Assembly (NCBI GenBank): GCA_023434365.1
Contig: JAEYSV010000013.1
Span: 1-24,347, forward strand
DNA from: Bacillota bacterium
GTDB taxonomy: Bacteria > Bacillota > Clostridia > Lachnospirales > Lachnospiraceae
Direction of reading: 5' to 3'
DNA: 24,347 nt
Shown here: in pieces, positions 8,323-15,740 of the stretch
How the letters are laid out: each line of letters starts with the position of its first letter
Position numbering within the stretch: position 1 is the stretch's first letter
Notes under the pieces: model-generated
What the model saw: the letters and a program-made list of their open reading frames with translations, nothing else
Told to the model about the DNA's origin: nothing
The model's database searches: none
Translations under genes and position numbers: made by a program

Positions 8323-8351
8323 TTTATATTAATTCGATTTATCTCTGTCAA
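8323..8351 (-). promoter_or_regulatory. Near promoter (P2) of the lacI-type/uxaC operon
   Basis: On the minus strand TTGACA (8351-8346), exactly 17 bp, TATAAA (8328-8323), an almost consensus sigma-A promoter. The start site would fall near 8316-8317, only 5-6 nt before the ATG at 8311, so the transcript would be nearly leaderless. The only Shine-Dalgarno-like GGGG (8322-8319) would lie upstream of it. Confidence 0.55.
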
Positions 8352-8414
8352 AGAAGACTCTCACTTTTAGATATTAGGTGTTTCAAACTAGCCTCAGTGG
8401 GAGAGTTGTTATTC

Positions 8415-8442
8415 AGTATAAATAATCGAGCAATTCTGTAAA
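8415..8442 (-). promoter_or_regulatory. Distal promoter (P1) of the lacI-type/uxaC operon
   Basis: On the minus strand TTTACA (8442-8437), 16 bp, TATACT (8420-8415). It would give a leader of roughly 95 nt including the GGGG Shine-Dalgarno-like site. Its -35 box is covered by the cre-like site. Confidence 0.45.
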
Positions 8443-8450
8443 TGCTTTCA
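8437..8450. promoter_or_regulatory. cre-like site (CcpA catabolite repression)
   Basis: TGTAAATGCTTTCA matches the Gram-positive cre consensus TGWAANCGNTNWCA at all fixed positions except C to T at position 7. It overlaps the -35 element of P1, a position that would let CcpA repress the regulator-uxaC operon. Confidence 0.5.
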
Positions 8451-8537
8451 CTTCTAGTCTGCCTAATTATAAGGTATTTTATTAAAAAAAACAAGCAATA
8501 TATAAGAATGATTAACAAAACTTACAAAATAAAACAT

Positions 8538-8569
8538 ATTTCATATATGAAATGTAAATTATATGAAAT
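8538..8569. promoter_or_regulatory. 16-bp perfect palindrome plus a third half-site
   Basis: ATTTCATATATGAAAT (8538-8553) is a perfect palindrome. The half-site TATGAAAT recurs 16 bp further on (8562-8569 after 8546-8553). It sits about 30-60 bp upstream of the uxaB -35 box, a spot suited to an activator or a second repressor. The bound protein is unknown. Confidence 0.45.
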
Positions 8570-8595
8570 AAATATTCCATAATAAGAAAAATCTC

Positions 8596-8624
8596 TTGAC
8601 GAATGGATTGTCAACATGTAAAAT
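8596..8624 (+). promoter_or_regulatory. Predicted promoter of uxaB-uxaA
   Basis: TTGACG (8596-8601), 17 bp, TAAAAT (8619-8624). The start site falls near 8631, inside the palindrome 8628-8641, leaving about 90 nt of leader before the preferred uxaB ATG at 8723. Confidence 0.6.
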
Positions 8625-8627
8625 TAA

Positions 8628-8641
8628 TGTAAGTACTTACA
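8628..8641. promoter_or_regulatory. Candidate LacI-type operator at the uxaB start site
   Basis: TGTAAGTACTTACA is a perfect 14-bp palindrome spanning the predicted +1 of uxaB, a classic repressor position. An isolated half-site ACTTACA lies at 8520-8526. The divergent LacI-type regulator is the likely binder. Confidence 0.55.
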
Positions 8642-8722
8642 ATAAAATTTGAATATAATTAACGGTTGTGTTTATACTATATCGTGACTATAAAGTACAA
8701 TAATGACATACGAGGTATCAAC

Positions 8723-10186
8723 ATGGAATTACTAAACAGAGTTATATCAGAGAAGAAAGATCGACCAATCAAAGTATTGCAATTCGGAGAAGGGAATTTC
8801 CTTCGCGGATTTGTTGATTATATGATCGATATCGCTAATGAAAAAGGAATGTTTGACGGAGATATTGTATTGGTAAAACCGATTGCATTTGGTGATTTAT
8901 CAATGTTTCGTGAGCAAGATTGTCAGTATACAGTATCGTTAAGAGGTTTAGTTGATGGCAAAGAGACCGTTACAAACCGTATTGTTACAAGTGTAGCAGA
9001 TGTAGTAGATGCTACTGTGGAATATCAAAAATATTCAGAGTTTGCAAAATTAGAGTCTCTACGCTTTATTGTTTCTAATACAACTGAAGCTGGAATTGTA
9101 TATGATGAGAATGATAGGTTTGAGTTGGAACCTCCTAATTCATATCCAGGAAAATTGACTAAGTTTTTATATGAAAGATATGAAGCGTTTAAGGGTGATG
9201 TTAATAAAGGATTAATAATTTTACCGGTTGAATTAATAGATGATAATGGAATTGAGTTAAAAAAATGTGTAGTTAAGCTTTCAAAGTTATGGAACCTTGA
9301 AGAGGGATTTTTAAATTGGCTAAATGATGCTTGTATATTCTGTAGTACATTAGTAGACCGTATTATTACTGGATACCCTAGAGAAGAAGCAAGTGGAATG
9401 TGGGAGCAGTTCGGATATCAGGATAATTTGATTGTTACCGGCGAACCATTTGCCTTGTGGGTAATTGAAAGTGAAAAAGAGATTAAAGGAGAATTTCCGT
9501 TAGATGCAGCTGGCCTTCCGGTTGTTTTCACTGATAATCAGAAACCATATAAACAACGTAAAGTTCGTATCCTAAATGGTGCACATACGTCTTTTGTACT
9601 AGCTTCTTACTTGGCAGGCAATGATTTGGTGCTGGAATCTATGAATGATGATATTATTCGTAATTTTATGAACAAAACTATCTTCGACGAAGTAATTCCT
9701 ACCTTATCCTTACCAAAGGACGAGTTAGAAGAGTTTGCAAAAGCAGTAACGGATCGTTTCTTAAATCCATTTATCAAGCATGCCCTACTTTCTATCAGCT
9801 TAAACTCTGTTTCCAAATGGAGAGCAAGATGTATGCCAAGTTTTCTTGGATATGTTGAAAAATATAATGAACTTCCAAAACACCTTACCTTCTCATTGGC
9901 TGCGCTAATCGAATTCTATAGTGGAACAGGATATGAAGATGGTGCTTACTATGGTGAGAGAAACGGTGAAAAATATAAAATTATGGATGATAAAGAAGTG
10001 TTAGACTTCTTCGCAAGCCGTAATGATCAGGACACAAGAAGTTTTGTTAAAGAATTCTTAAGTAACGAAGTGTTCTTTGGACAGGACTTAACACAAGAAC
10101 GGGATACGTTAGATAAGGTTACGGAATATCTTAATGCAATCAAATCATTAGGGATGAGAGAAGCACTCAAAAAATATTTCGTATAG
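8723..10186 (+). CDS. uxaB: Tagaturonate reductase (altronate oxidoreductase)
   Basis: NADH-dependent reduction of D-tagaturonate to D-altronate. It has 487 residues from the chosen ATG. The mannitol-dehydrogenase-family Rossmann start is VLQFGEGNFLRGF (about 18-30), then IVSNTTEAG (about 116-124), CSTLVDRIITGYPRE (about 207-221) and the C-terminal-domain block KVRILNGAHT (about 280-289). An ATG 19 codons upstream (8666) is in frame, but the family N-terminus begins at MELLNR and CGAGGT (8711-8716) is well placed for 8723. It is the first gene of a two-gene operon with uxaA, divergent from the regulator-uxaC operon. Mannonate dehydrogenase UxuB is a related alternative, but pairing with uxaA favours UxaB. 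Confidence 0.93.
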   Translation: MELLNRVISEKKDRPIKVLQFGEGNFLRGFVDYMIDIANEKGMFDGDIVLVKPIAFGDLSMFREQDCQYTVSLRGLVDGKETVTNRIVTSVADVVDATVEYQKYSEFAKLESLRFIVSNTTEAGIVYDENDRFELEPPNSYPGKLTKFLYERYEAFKGDVNKGLIILPVELIDDNGIELKKCVVKLSKLWNLEEGFLNWLNDACIFCSTLVDRIITGYPREEASGMWEQFGYQDNLIVTGEPFALWVIESEKEIKGEFPLDAAGLPVVFTDNQKPYKQRKVRILNGAHTSFVLASYLAGNDLVLESMNDDIIRNFMNKTIFDEVIPTLSLPKDELEEFAKAVTDRFLNPFIKHALLSISLNSVSKWRARCMPSFLGYVEKYNELPKHLTFSLAALIEFYSGTGYEDGAYYGERNGEKYKIMDDKEVLDFFASRNDQDTRSFVKEFLSNEVFFGQDLTQERDTLDKVTEYLNAIKSLGMREALKKYFV

Positions 10187-10201
10187 AAGTAGGAGGCTTT
10201 A

Positions 10202-11683
10202 ATGAATAATATTCTTAGAATTCATGACAATGATAATGTAGCTGTTGCGATTGAAGCCCTTACAAAAGGTGATGAAGTAAAAGTCGGGGACTTAACAGTT
10301 ACAATAAAAGAAGATATACCGAGAGGACATAAGTTCGCTCTCAAGGATTTTGAAGAAGGAGATGCGGTAATCAAATACGGCTACTCCATTGGATTAACTC
10401 AGAAAAAAGTGGGTTCTGGTGAATGGATTCATACGCATAATATAAAAACTGGGTTAGGTGACTTACTAGATTATAGTTACCAGCCAGAATCATTTGAAGA
10501 AGAGATGACAGAAGAAGTATTTTTTGATGGTTATCGTTTTTCTAATGGAAAAGTTGGCGTAAGAAATGAAATCTGGGTTGTTCCTACGGTTGGATGTGTG
10601 AATAATGTAGCAACAAAAATGGCCGAGATGGCGAAAAAATATCTATCAGGATCGGTAGAAGATATAATTGCATTTCCTCACCCTTATGGATGTTCACAGA
10701 TGGGTGATGACCAGGAAAATACCCGTACCATATTAGCAGACTTAATCAATCACCCTAATGCTGGTGGTGTTCTGGTATTAGGACTGGGTTGCGAAAATAG
10801 CAATATCGCTGAACTTAAGAAATATATTGGCGAGTATGATGAAAACAGAGTGAAGTTTTTAGTGAGTCAGGAAAGTGATGACGAACTAACAGATGGAGTG
10901 GAACTATTAAAAGAATTGATTGCCTATGCAGGACAATTTAACCGAGAAAAAATTAGTGCAAAAGAACTGGTAATTGGATTAAAATGTGGTGGTTCTGATG
11001 GTTTGAGTGGAATTACTGCCAATCCGATTGTCGGAGGATTTTCGGATTTATTAATTAGTAAAGGTGGCACTACTATTCTTACAGAAGTTCCAGAGATGTT
11101 TGGAGCGGAAACGATTCTTATGAACCGATGTGCAAATGAAGAAGTGTTTAACAAAACAGTAGATTTGATTAATAACTTCAAACAATATTTTAAAAGTTAT
11201 AATCAAACAATTTACGAGAATCCATCTCCAGGTAACAAACAAGGCGGTATCTCAACGCTAGAAGATAAATCTCTTGGTTGTACACAAAAATCCGGAAAAG
11301 CGATTGTAAAAGATGTTATTTCCTATGGAGAACCAGTGAAAGTAAATGGTCTGAATCTATTAAGTGCTCCTGGAAATGACTTGGTTGCTGCAACAGCACT
11401 TGCGGCAAGTGGAGCCCACATTGTTCTTTTTACAACTGGGCGAGGAACACCATTTGCCTCTCCAGTACCAACGATGAAAATCAGTAGTAATTCTGCATTG
11501 GCCCAGAAGAAATCAAATTGGATTGATTTTAATGCTGGTGCACTAATAGAAGGCGAGACAATGCAAACCATGGTAAATCGTCTCTTTGATTTGGTGATTG
11601 AAGTAGCATCAGGAAAAAAAGTGAAAAGTGAAGAAGCAGGCTTTCACGATATGGCGATTTTTAAACAAGGTGTTACTCTTTAA
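10202..11683 (+). CDS. uxaA: Altronate dehydratase
   Basis: Dehydrates D-altronate to 2-keto-3-deoxygluconate. The protein is 493 residues, full length, with an N-terminal SAF domain (about 1-90; HTHNIKTGLGD near its end) and the large C-terminal catalytic domain (about 105-493). Conserved Cys-containing blocks VVPTVGCVNN, HPYGCSQMGDD, LGLGCENSN and GLKCGGSDGLSGITANP fit this iron-dependent family. TAGGAGG (10190-10196) sits in the 15-nt gap after uxaB, so both are co-transcribed. No hairpin terminator follows. The next operon has its own promoter. Confidence 0.96.
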   Translation: MNNILRIHDNDNVAVAIEALTKGDEVKVGDLTVTIKEDIPRGHKFALKDFEEGDAVIKYGYSIGLTQKKVGSGEWIHTHNIKTGLGDLLDYSYQPESFEEEMTEEVFFDGYRFSNGKVGVRNEIWVVPTVGCVNNVATKMAEMAKKYLSGSVEDIIAFPHPYGCSQMGDDQENTRTILADLINHPNAGGVLVLGLGCENSNIAELKKYIGEYDENRVKFLVSQESDDELTDGVELLKELIAYAGQFNREKISAKELVIGLKCGGSDGLSGITANPIVGGFSDLLISKGGTTILTEVPEMFGAETILMNRCANEEVFNKTVDLINNFKQYFKSYNQTIYENPSPGNKQGGISTLEDKSLGCTQKSGKAIVKDVISYGEPVKVNGLNLLSAPGNDLVAATALAASGAHIVLFTTGRGTPFASPVPTMKISSNSALAQKKSNWIDFNAGALIEGETMQTMVNRLFDLVIEVASGKKVKSEEAGFHDMAIFKQGVTL

Positions 11684-11692
11684 AAGTTTTGC

Positions 11693-11720
11693 TTTATAAC
11701 GATTTTACTAGTGTTATAAT
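11693..11720 (+). promoter_or_regulatory. Possible upstream kdgA promoter within an inverted repeat
   Basis: An extended -10 TGTTATAAT (11712-11720) with a poor -35 (TTTATA, 11693-11698, 16-bp spacer). The same stretch holds a 7-bp inverted repeat, TTATAAC (11694-11700) and GTTATAA (11713-11719), which could be an operator or a weak structure. Confidence 0.3.
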
Positions 11721-11763
11721 ATACTGTGGCATGAATTACCATCAATTTTTAGTGAAAAATGGA

Positions 11764-11792
11764 TTGACTTGGGATTCATGTAGCATTAAAAT
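11764..11792 (+). promoter_or_regulatory. Predicted promoter of kdgA-kdgK-kduI-kduD
   Basis: TTGACT (11764-11769), 17 bp, TAAAAT (11787-11792). The start would be near 11799, 28 nt before the kdgA ATG. The nonamer AATGGATTG is shared with the uxaB promoter region (8602-8610 and 11759-11767). Confidence 0.6.
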
Positions 11793-11826
11793 TGGCAAGT
11801 TATGTCTTGTAAATTAAGGAGGAACT

Positions 11827-12789
11827 ATGAGTACAATTATTGAACAAATCTCAAATATCGGTATCGTGCCAGTTATCGCATTAGATGACGTAAAGGATGC
11901 AAAACCTTTGGCAAAAGCTTTATGCGATGGGGGACTTCCATGTGCAGAAATTACATTTAGAACTGCAGCAGCAGAAGAATCCATTCGTATTATGGCATCA
12001 GAATTTCCTGAAATGTTAGTTGGTGCAGGTACTGTATTAACAACTGATCAGGTAGACCGAGCAGTGAACGCAGGTGCTAAATTTATTGTGAGTCCTGGAT
12101 TGAATCCAAAGATTGTTGCATACTGTGTAGAAAAAAATATTCCAATCGTTCCTGGATGTGCTAATCCAAGTGATGTGGAGCAGGCGATTCAATTAGGATT
12201 AACGACTGTGAAATTCTTCCCTGCTGAACAAGCAGGTGGCCTTGCGATGATTAAAGCAATGTCAGCACCTTATACTAATATAACATTCATGCCTACAGGT
12301 GGAATCAATGCAAGCAATCTGAATGATTATTTGGATTTTAATAAAATTGTTGCCTGTGGTGGTAGTTGGATGGTTAACAAAGATTATGTTACTGCCGGTG
12401 AATTTGATAAAATCACTTCATTGACTAAAGAAGCAGTACAGAAAATGTTAGGTTTCTCATTACGACACATTGGTATCAATGCAAAAGATGAAATCGAGGC
12501 AGATGAAACCGCAACAGCATTCGACAGTTTATTTGGTTTTACGAAAAAAGTTGGTAACAGTTCTATCTTTGCTGGTAGTGCAATCGAAGTAATGAAAAGT
12601 CCTTTCCTAGGTGAAAATGGTCATATTGCAATTCAGACTAATTATATGAAACGTGCAGTTTGGCATCTTAGCAGACAAGGATTTGAATTCGACATGGAAA
12701 CTGCTAAATATGACGCTAAAGGCAATATGCTTACTGTTTACTTTAAAAAAGAACTTAGCGGATTTGCAGTGCATTTAATACAAAAGTAG
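11827..12789 (+). CDS. kdgA: KDPG/KHG aldolase fused to a C-terminal VOC (glyoxalase-like) domain
   Basis: Cleaves 2-keto-3-deoxy-6-phosphogluconate to pyruvate and glyceraldehyde 3-phosphate, the last step of this locus. Residues 1 to about 208 are a class I aldolase barrel: AEITFRT with Glu41 and Arg45, GAGTVLT, and Schiff-base Lys129 in TVKFFPAE. Canonical enzymes stop near 205-215 residues; this one has 320. Residues 211-320 look like a complete VOC domain of two beta-alpha-beta-beta-beta modules, with possible metal ligands His214, Glu254, His266 and His316. There is no frameshift, and the extension shows the same codon style. The start follows TAAGGAGGA (11815-11823). It heads an operon with kdgK 16 nt downstream. 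The aldolase call is sure; the function of the extra domain is inference. Confidence 0.95.
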   Translation: MSTIIEQISNIGIVPVIALDDVKDAKPLAKALCDGGLPCAEITFRTAAAEESIRIMASEFPEMLVGAGTVLTTDQVDRAVNAGAKFIVSPGLNPKIVAYCVEKNIPIVPGCANPSDVEQAIQLGLTTVKFFPAEQAGGLAMIKAMSAPYTNITFMPTGGINASNLNDYLDFNKIVACGGSWMVNKDYVTAGEFDKITSLTKEAVQKMLGFSLRHIGINAKDEIEADETATAFDSLFGFTKKVGNSSIFAGSAIEVMKSPFLGENGHIAIQTNYMKRAVWHLSRQGFEFDMETAKYDAKGNMLTVYFKKELSGFAVHLIQK

Positions 12790-12805
12790 GTAAAAGGAGA
12801 ATAAA

Positions 12806-13831
12806 ATGAGCAAGAAAATTATAACTTTCGGTGAAATTATGTTAAGACTAGCCCCAGAAGGCTATTATCGTTTTGTCCAGACAGAAAACTTTGGAGCTAC
12901 TTATGGCGGTGGAGAAGCTAACGTAGCTGTTTCATTAGCTAATTATGGGATGGATGCTGAGTTTGTTACGAAGCTTCCTAAGCATGATATTGGTCAGGCT
13001 GCTATTAATTCTTTAAGAAGATTTGGAGTAGAAACAAAAAACATCGTTCGCGGTGGAGATAGAGTCGGAATTTACTTTCTTGAAAAAGGAGCTTCCCAAC
13101 GTCCTTCTAAAGTAATTTATGATAGAGCAGGTTCTTCCATTGCACAGGCAACAGCTGCTGATTTTAATTGGTCTGAAATTTTCGAAGGAGCTGACTGGTT
13201 CCATTTTACCGGAATTACTCCTGCACTTAACGATAATGTTGCAGCAATCTGTTTAGAGGCTTGTAAAGCAGCAAAAGAGAGAAACATTACAATTAGTTGT
13301 GACTTAAACTACCGTAATAAATTATGGTCAAAAGAAAAAGCTGGTCAAGTAATGGGTGAATTATGTAAATATGTTGACGTTTGTATCGCTAATGAAGAAG
13401 ATGCAGCAGACGTATTTGGCATTAAAGCTGCGGATACCGATGTAACATCCGGTCAGGTAAATCACGAAGGATATAAAGATGTAGCAAAGCAATTAGTAGA
13501 CCGTTTTGGTTTCTCTAAAGTTGCTATTACTTTAAGAGGTTCTATCAGTGCTAATGATAATAAATGGGCTGCAATGTTATATGATGGTAATGAATTCTAT
13601 TTCAGCAAAAGCTATCTGATGCATATTGTAGACCGTGTAGGTGGCGGTGATTCCTTTGGTGGTGGTTTAATCTATGCAAGCTTACAAGGCATGGATCCAC
13701 AAGCAACGATTGAATTTGCTGTAGCTGCTAGTTGTCTGAAACACAGTATTGAAGGTGACTTTAACCAGGTTTCAGTTGATGAAGTATCAAAATTAGCTGG
13801 TGGAGACGCTTCTGGTCGTGTTCAGAGATAA
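12806..13831 (+). CDS. kdgK: 2-keto-3-deoxygluconate kinase (PfkB family)
   Basis: Phosphorylates KDG to KDPG with ATP. The protein has 341 residues. The PfkB N-terminal GG region is GATYGGGEANVAVSLANYG (about 30-48), the substrate region DLNYRNKLW (166-174), and the C-terminal signature DRVGGGDSFGGG contains catalytic Asp282. GGGDSF replaces the more common GAGDAF but keeps the anion-hole glycines. An AAAGGAG RBS lies in the 16-nt gap after kdgA. Placed between kdgA and kduI, it receives KDG from both the UxaA and KduD routes. Confidence 0.95.
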   Translation: MSKKIITFGEIMLRLAPEGYYRFVQTENFGATYGGGEANVAVSLANYGMDAEFVTKLPKHDIGQAAINSLRRFGVETKNIVRGGDRVGIYFLEKGASQRPSKVIYDRAGSSIAQATAADFNWSEIFEGADWFHFTGITPALNDNVAAICLEACKAAKERNITISCDLNYRNKLWSKEKAGQVMGELCKYVDVCIANEEDAADVFGIKAADTDVTSGQVNHEGYKDVAKQLVDRFGFSKVAITLRGSISANDNKWAAMLYDGNEFYFSKSYLMHIVDRVGGGDSFGGGLIYASLQGMDPQATIEFAVAASCLKHSIEGDFNQVSVDEVSKLAGGDASGRVQR

Positions 13832-13850
13832 GACCTTAGTGTAATATTTC

Positions 13851-13875
13851 CTTCTGCCTGAGAACCAGGCAGAAG
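13851..13875 (+). other. Intercistronic hairpin between kdgK and kduI
   Basis: A perfect 10-bp stem CTTCTGCCTG (13851-13860) with CAGGCAGAAG (13866-13875) and a 5-nt loop. Only a broken T-run (ATTTTAAA) follows, so full termination is unlikely. It may protect the 3' end of kdgA-kdgK mRNA or partly attenuate kduI-kduD. Confidence 0.7.
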
Positions 13876-13902
13876 AGATTTTAAACGAAAGGAAGATGTA
13901 AA

Positions 13903-14730
13903 ATGGAATTACGTACTGCTGCATCTCCAAAAGATGTAAAACATTATACAACCGATCGATTAAGAGAGGAATTCTTAATCAGTGATTTATTTACTCATGG
14001 AATGATTAAATCAATTTACAGTCATATTGACCGTATTATCGTAGGAAGTGCGGTGCCTACTCCAATGTTAAAATTAACAGCAGGAGAGGAAATTCGCGCA
14101 GAGTATTTTCTTCAAAGAAGAGAAATGGGAATCATCAATATTGGTGGAAAAGGCCGTGTTGTGGTTGATGGTACCGCCTATGAATTGGAGAATAAAGACG
14201 GTCTGTATATTGGTATGGGATCAAAAGATATTGAATTCTTTAGTGATGATACTAACAAACCAGCAAAGTTCTATTTTAACAGTGCGCCAGCGCATAAAAG
14301 TTATCAAACTGTACTAATTAAGCCAGAAAACTGTGTTAACGTGGAATTGGGTTCTTTAGAAACTGCAAACCACCGCGTTATTACAAAATATATTCTTCCT
14401 GGTCAAGTAGAAAGCTGTCAGCTTGTTATGGGTATGACTAGTTTAAAACCAGGTAGTGTATGGAACACAATGCCAACTCACACGCATGATAGAAGAATGG
14501 AAGTTTATCTTTATTTTGAAATGCCAGAAGATGCTTTGGTATTCCACTATATGGGTGAACCATCTGAAACTAGACATATTGTAATGCGTAATGAGGAAGC
14601 TGTCATTAGCCCTAGCTGGTCAATTCACTCAGGAAGTGGAACCAGAGCATATACATTCATCTGGGGAATGGTAGGAGAAAACCAAGATTTCGATGACATG
14701 GATAGCGTAGCTATCTCTGCCTTGAAATAG
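13903..14730 (+). CDS. kduI: 5-keto-4-deoxyuronate isomerase
   Basis: Isomerises 5-keto-4-deoxyuronate (from unsaturated galacturonate) to 2,5-diketo-3-deoxygluconate. It has 275 residues, the family length, in a double cupin fold. The zinc site is visible as MPTHTHDRRMEVYLYFE with His193, His195 and Glu200, plus His242 in WSIHSGSGT. Other family blocks are MGIINIGGKG and AHKSYQTVLI. RBS AAAGGAAG precedes the ATG. It follows kdgK by 71 nt, across a hairpin, and precedes kduD by 33 nt. Its presence shows that the cell consumes lyase-derived unsaturated uronates. Confidence 0.97.
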   Translation: MELRTAASPKDVKHYTTDRLREEFLISDLFTHGMIKSIYSHIDRIIVGSAVPTPMLKLTAGEEIRAEYFLQRREMGIINIGGKGRVVVDGTAYELENKDGLYIGMGSKDIEFFSDDTNKPAKFYFNSAPAHKSYQTVLIKPENCVNVELGSLETANHRVITKYILPGQVESCQLVMGMTSLKPGSVWNTMPTHTHDRRMEVYLYFEMPEDALVFHYMGEPSETRHIVMRNEEAVISPSWSIHSGSGTRAYTFIWGMVGENQDFDDMDSVAISALK

Positions 14731-14763
14731 ATAGGTAATTGAAGTTAAAGGAGAAGTTATACA

Positions 14764-15552
14764 ATGGATATTATGAAAAGTTTTTCACTAGAAGGTAAAG
14801 TAGCATTAGTAACAGGTGCTTCCTATGGAATAGGATTTGCGATTGCAGAAGGATTAGCAAAAGCAGGAGCAACAATCGTATTCAACGATATTAAACAGGA
14901 ACTTGTTGATAAAGGAGTAGAAGCATATGCAGCTATCGGAATTAAAGCTTATGGCTATGTATGCGATGTTACTGATGAAACAGGTGTCAATGAAATGGTG
15001 TCAAAAATTGAACAAGAAGTTGGCGTAATTGATGTCTTAGTTAATAATGCAGGAATTATCAAAAGAATTCCAATGACAGAAATGTCTGCTGCTGATTTTA
15101 GACAAGTAATCGATGTTGACTTAAATGCACCATTTATTGTTGCTAAGGCAGTTATTCCAAGCATGATCAAAAAAGGTCATGGAAAGATTATCAATATTTG
15201 TTCTATGATGAGTGAATTAGGACGTGAAACTGTATCTGCATATGCAGCTGCAAAAGGCGGACTTAAAATGCTTACGAAAAATATTGCTTCTGAATATGGC
15301 GAGTATAATATTCAATGTAATGGCCTTGGACCTGGCTATATTGCAACTCCACAGACCGCTCCATTAAGAGAAGAAGGTCATCCATTCAATAGCTTTATTG
15401 TTGCAAAGACTCCAGCTGCTAGATGGGGAGAACCAAGTGACTTAGTAGGTCCTGCGGTATTCTTATCTTCTGAAGCGTCCGACTTTGTAAATGGTCATAT
15501 TTTATATGTTGACGGTGGTATTCTTGCATACATCGGAAAACAGCCTAAATAG
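14764..15552 (+). CDS. kduD: 2-keto-3-deoxygluconate oxidoreductase (SDR family)
   Basis: Reduces 2,5-diketo-3-deoxygluconate to KDG with NAD(P)H. A 262-residue classical short-chain dehydrogenase: cofactor motif TGASYGIG (17-24), NNAG (94-97) and the catalytic set Ser147, Tyr160, Lys164 (YAAAK). A second ATG three codons in is possible, but AAGGAG sits about 10 nt before the first. By sequence alone gluconate 5-dehydrogenase is a near relative often given to such proteins. The position directly after kduI, in an operon with kdgA-kdgK, favours KduD. No terminator hairpin is evident after it. Confidence 0.92.
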   Translation: MDIMKSFSLEGKVALVTGASYGIGFAIAEGLAKAGATIVFNDIKQELVDKGVEAYAAIGIKAYGYVCDVTDETGVNEMVSKIEQEVGVIDVLVNNAGIIKRIPMTEMSAADFRQVIDVDLNAPFIVAKAVIPSMIKKGHGKIINICSMMSELGRETVSAYAAAKGGLKMLTKNIASEYGEYNIQCNGLGPGYIATPQTAPLREEGHPFNSFIVAKTPAARWGEPSDLVGPAVFLSSEASDFVNGHILYVDGGILAYIGKQPK

Positions 15553-15696
15553 TTATATTAATTTTTTATGGTATAGTGAAATGTTATAAAAATTAGTGCA
15601 CATTATGCCTTACCCACAAATCAGGATGAAAGTATTTACATTGCGATAAAACAAGTATTGTGGCGCTTTGGCGTGTATTTGGAAAATATTTGTAGG

Positions 15697-15719
15697 TTTT
15701 TGTGCATATTGCACAAAAA
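15697..15719. promoter_or_regulatory. 10-bp inverted repeat upstream of the ABC importer operon
   Basis: Arm TTTTTGTGCA (15697-15706) and its perfect reverse complement (15710-15719) flank a 3-nt centre. There is no T-run beyond the arm, so a protein-binding site is more likely than a terminator. It lies about 180 bp upstream of the binding-protein ATG and abuts a second inverted repeat. Confidence 0.5.
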
Positions 15720-15740
15720 TTCTACAAATATGTGTAGAAT
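15719..15740. promoter_or_regulatory. 8-bp inverted repeat next to the previous one
   Basis: ATTCTACA (15719-15726) pairs with TGTAGAAT (15733-15740) around a 6-nt centre. Together with 15697-15719 it makes a compact 44-bp block of dyad symmetry in the 347-bp gene-free gap 15553-15899. Apart from this and the site at 15858 I see only AT-rich DNA in the gap and no convincing complete promoter. Confidence 0.45.

Noticed and set aside
8666..8722. Upstream in-frame start for uxaB
   Set aside because: The extra 19 residues are not family-like and no RBS precedes them; CGAGGT fits the ATG at 8723.
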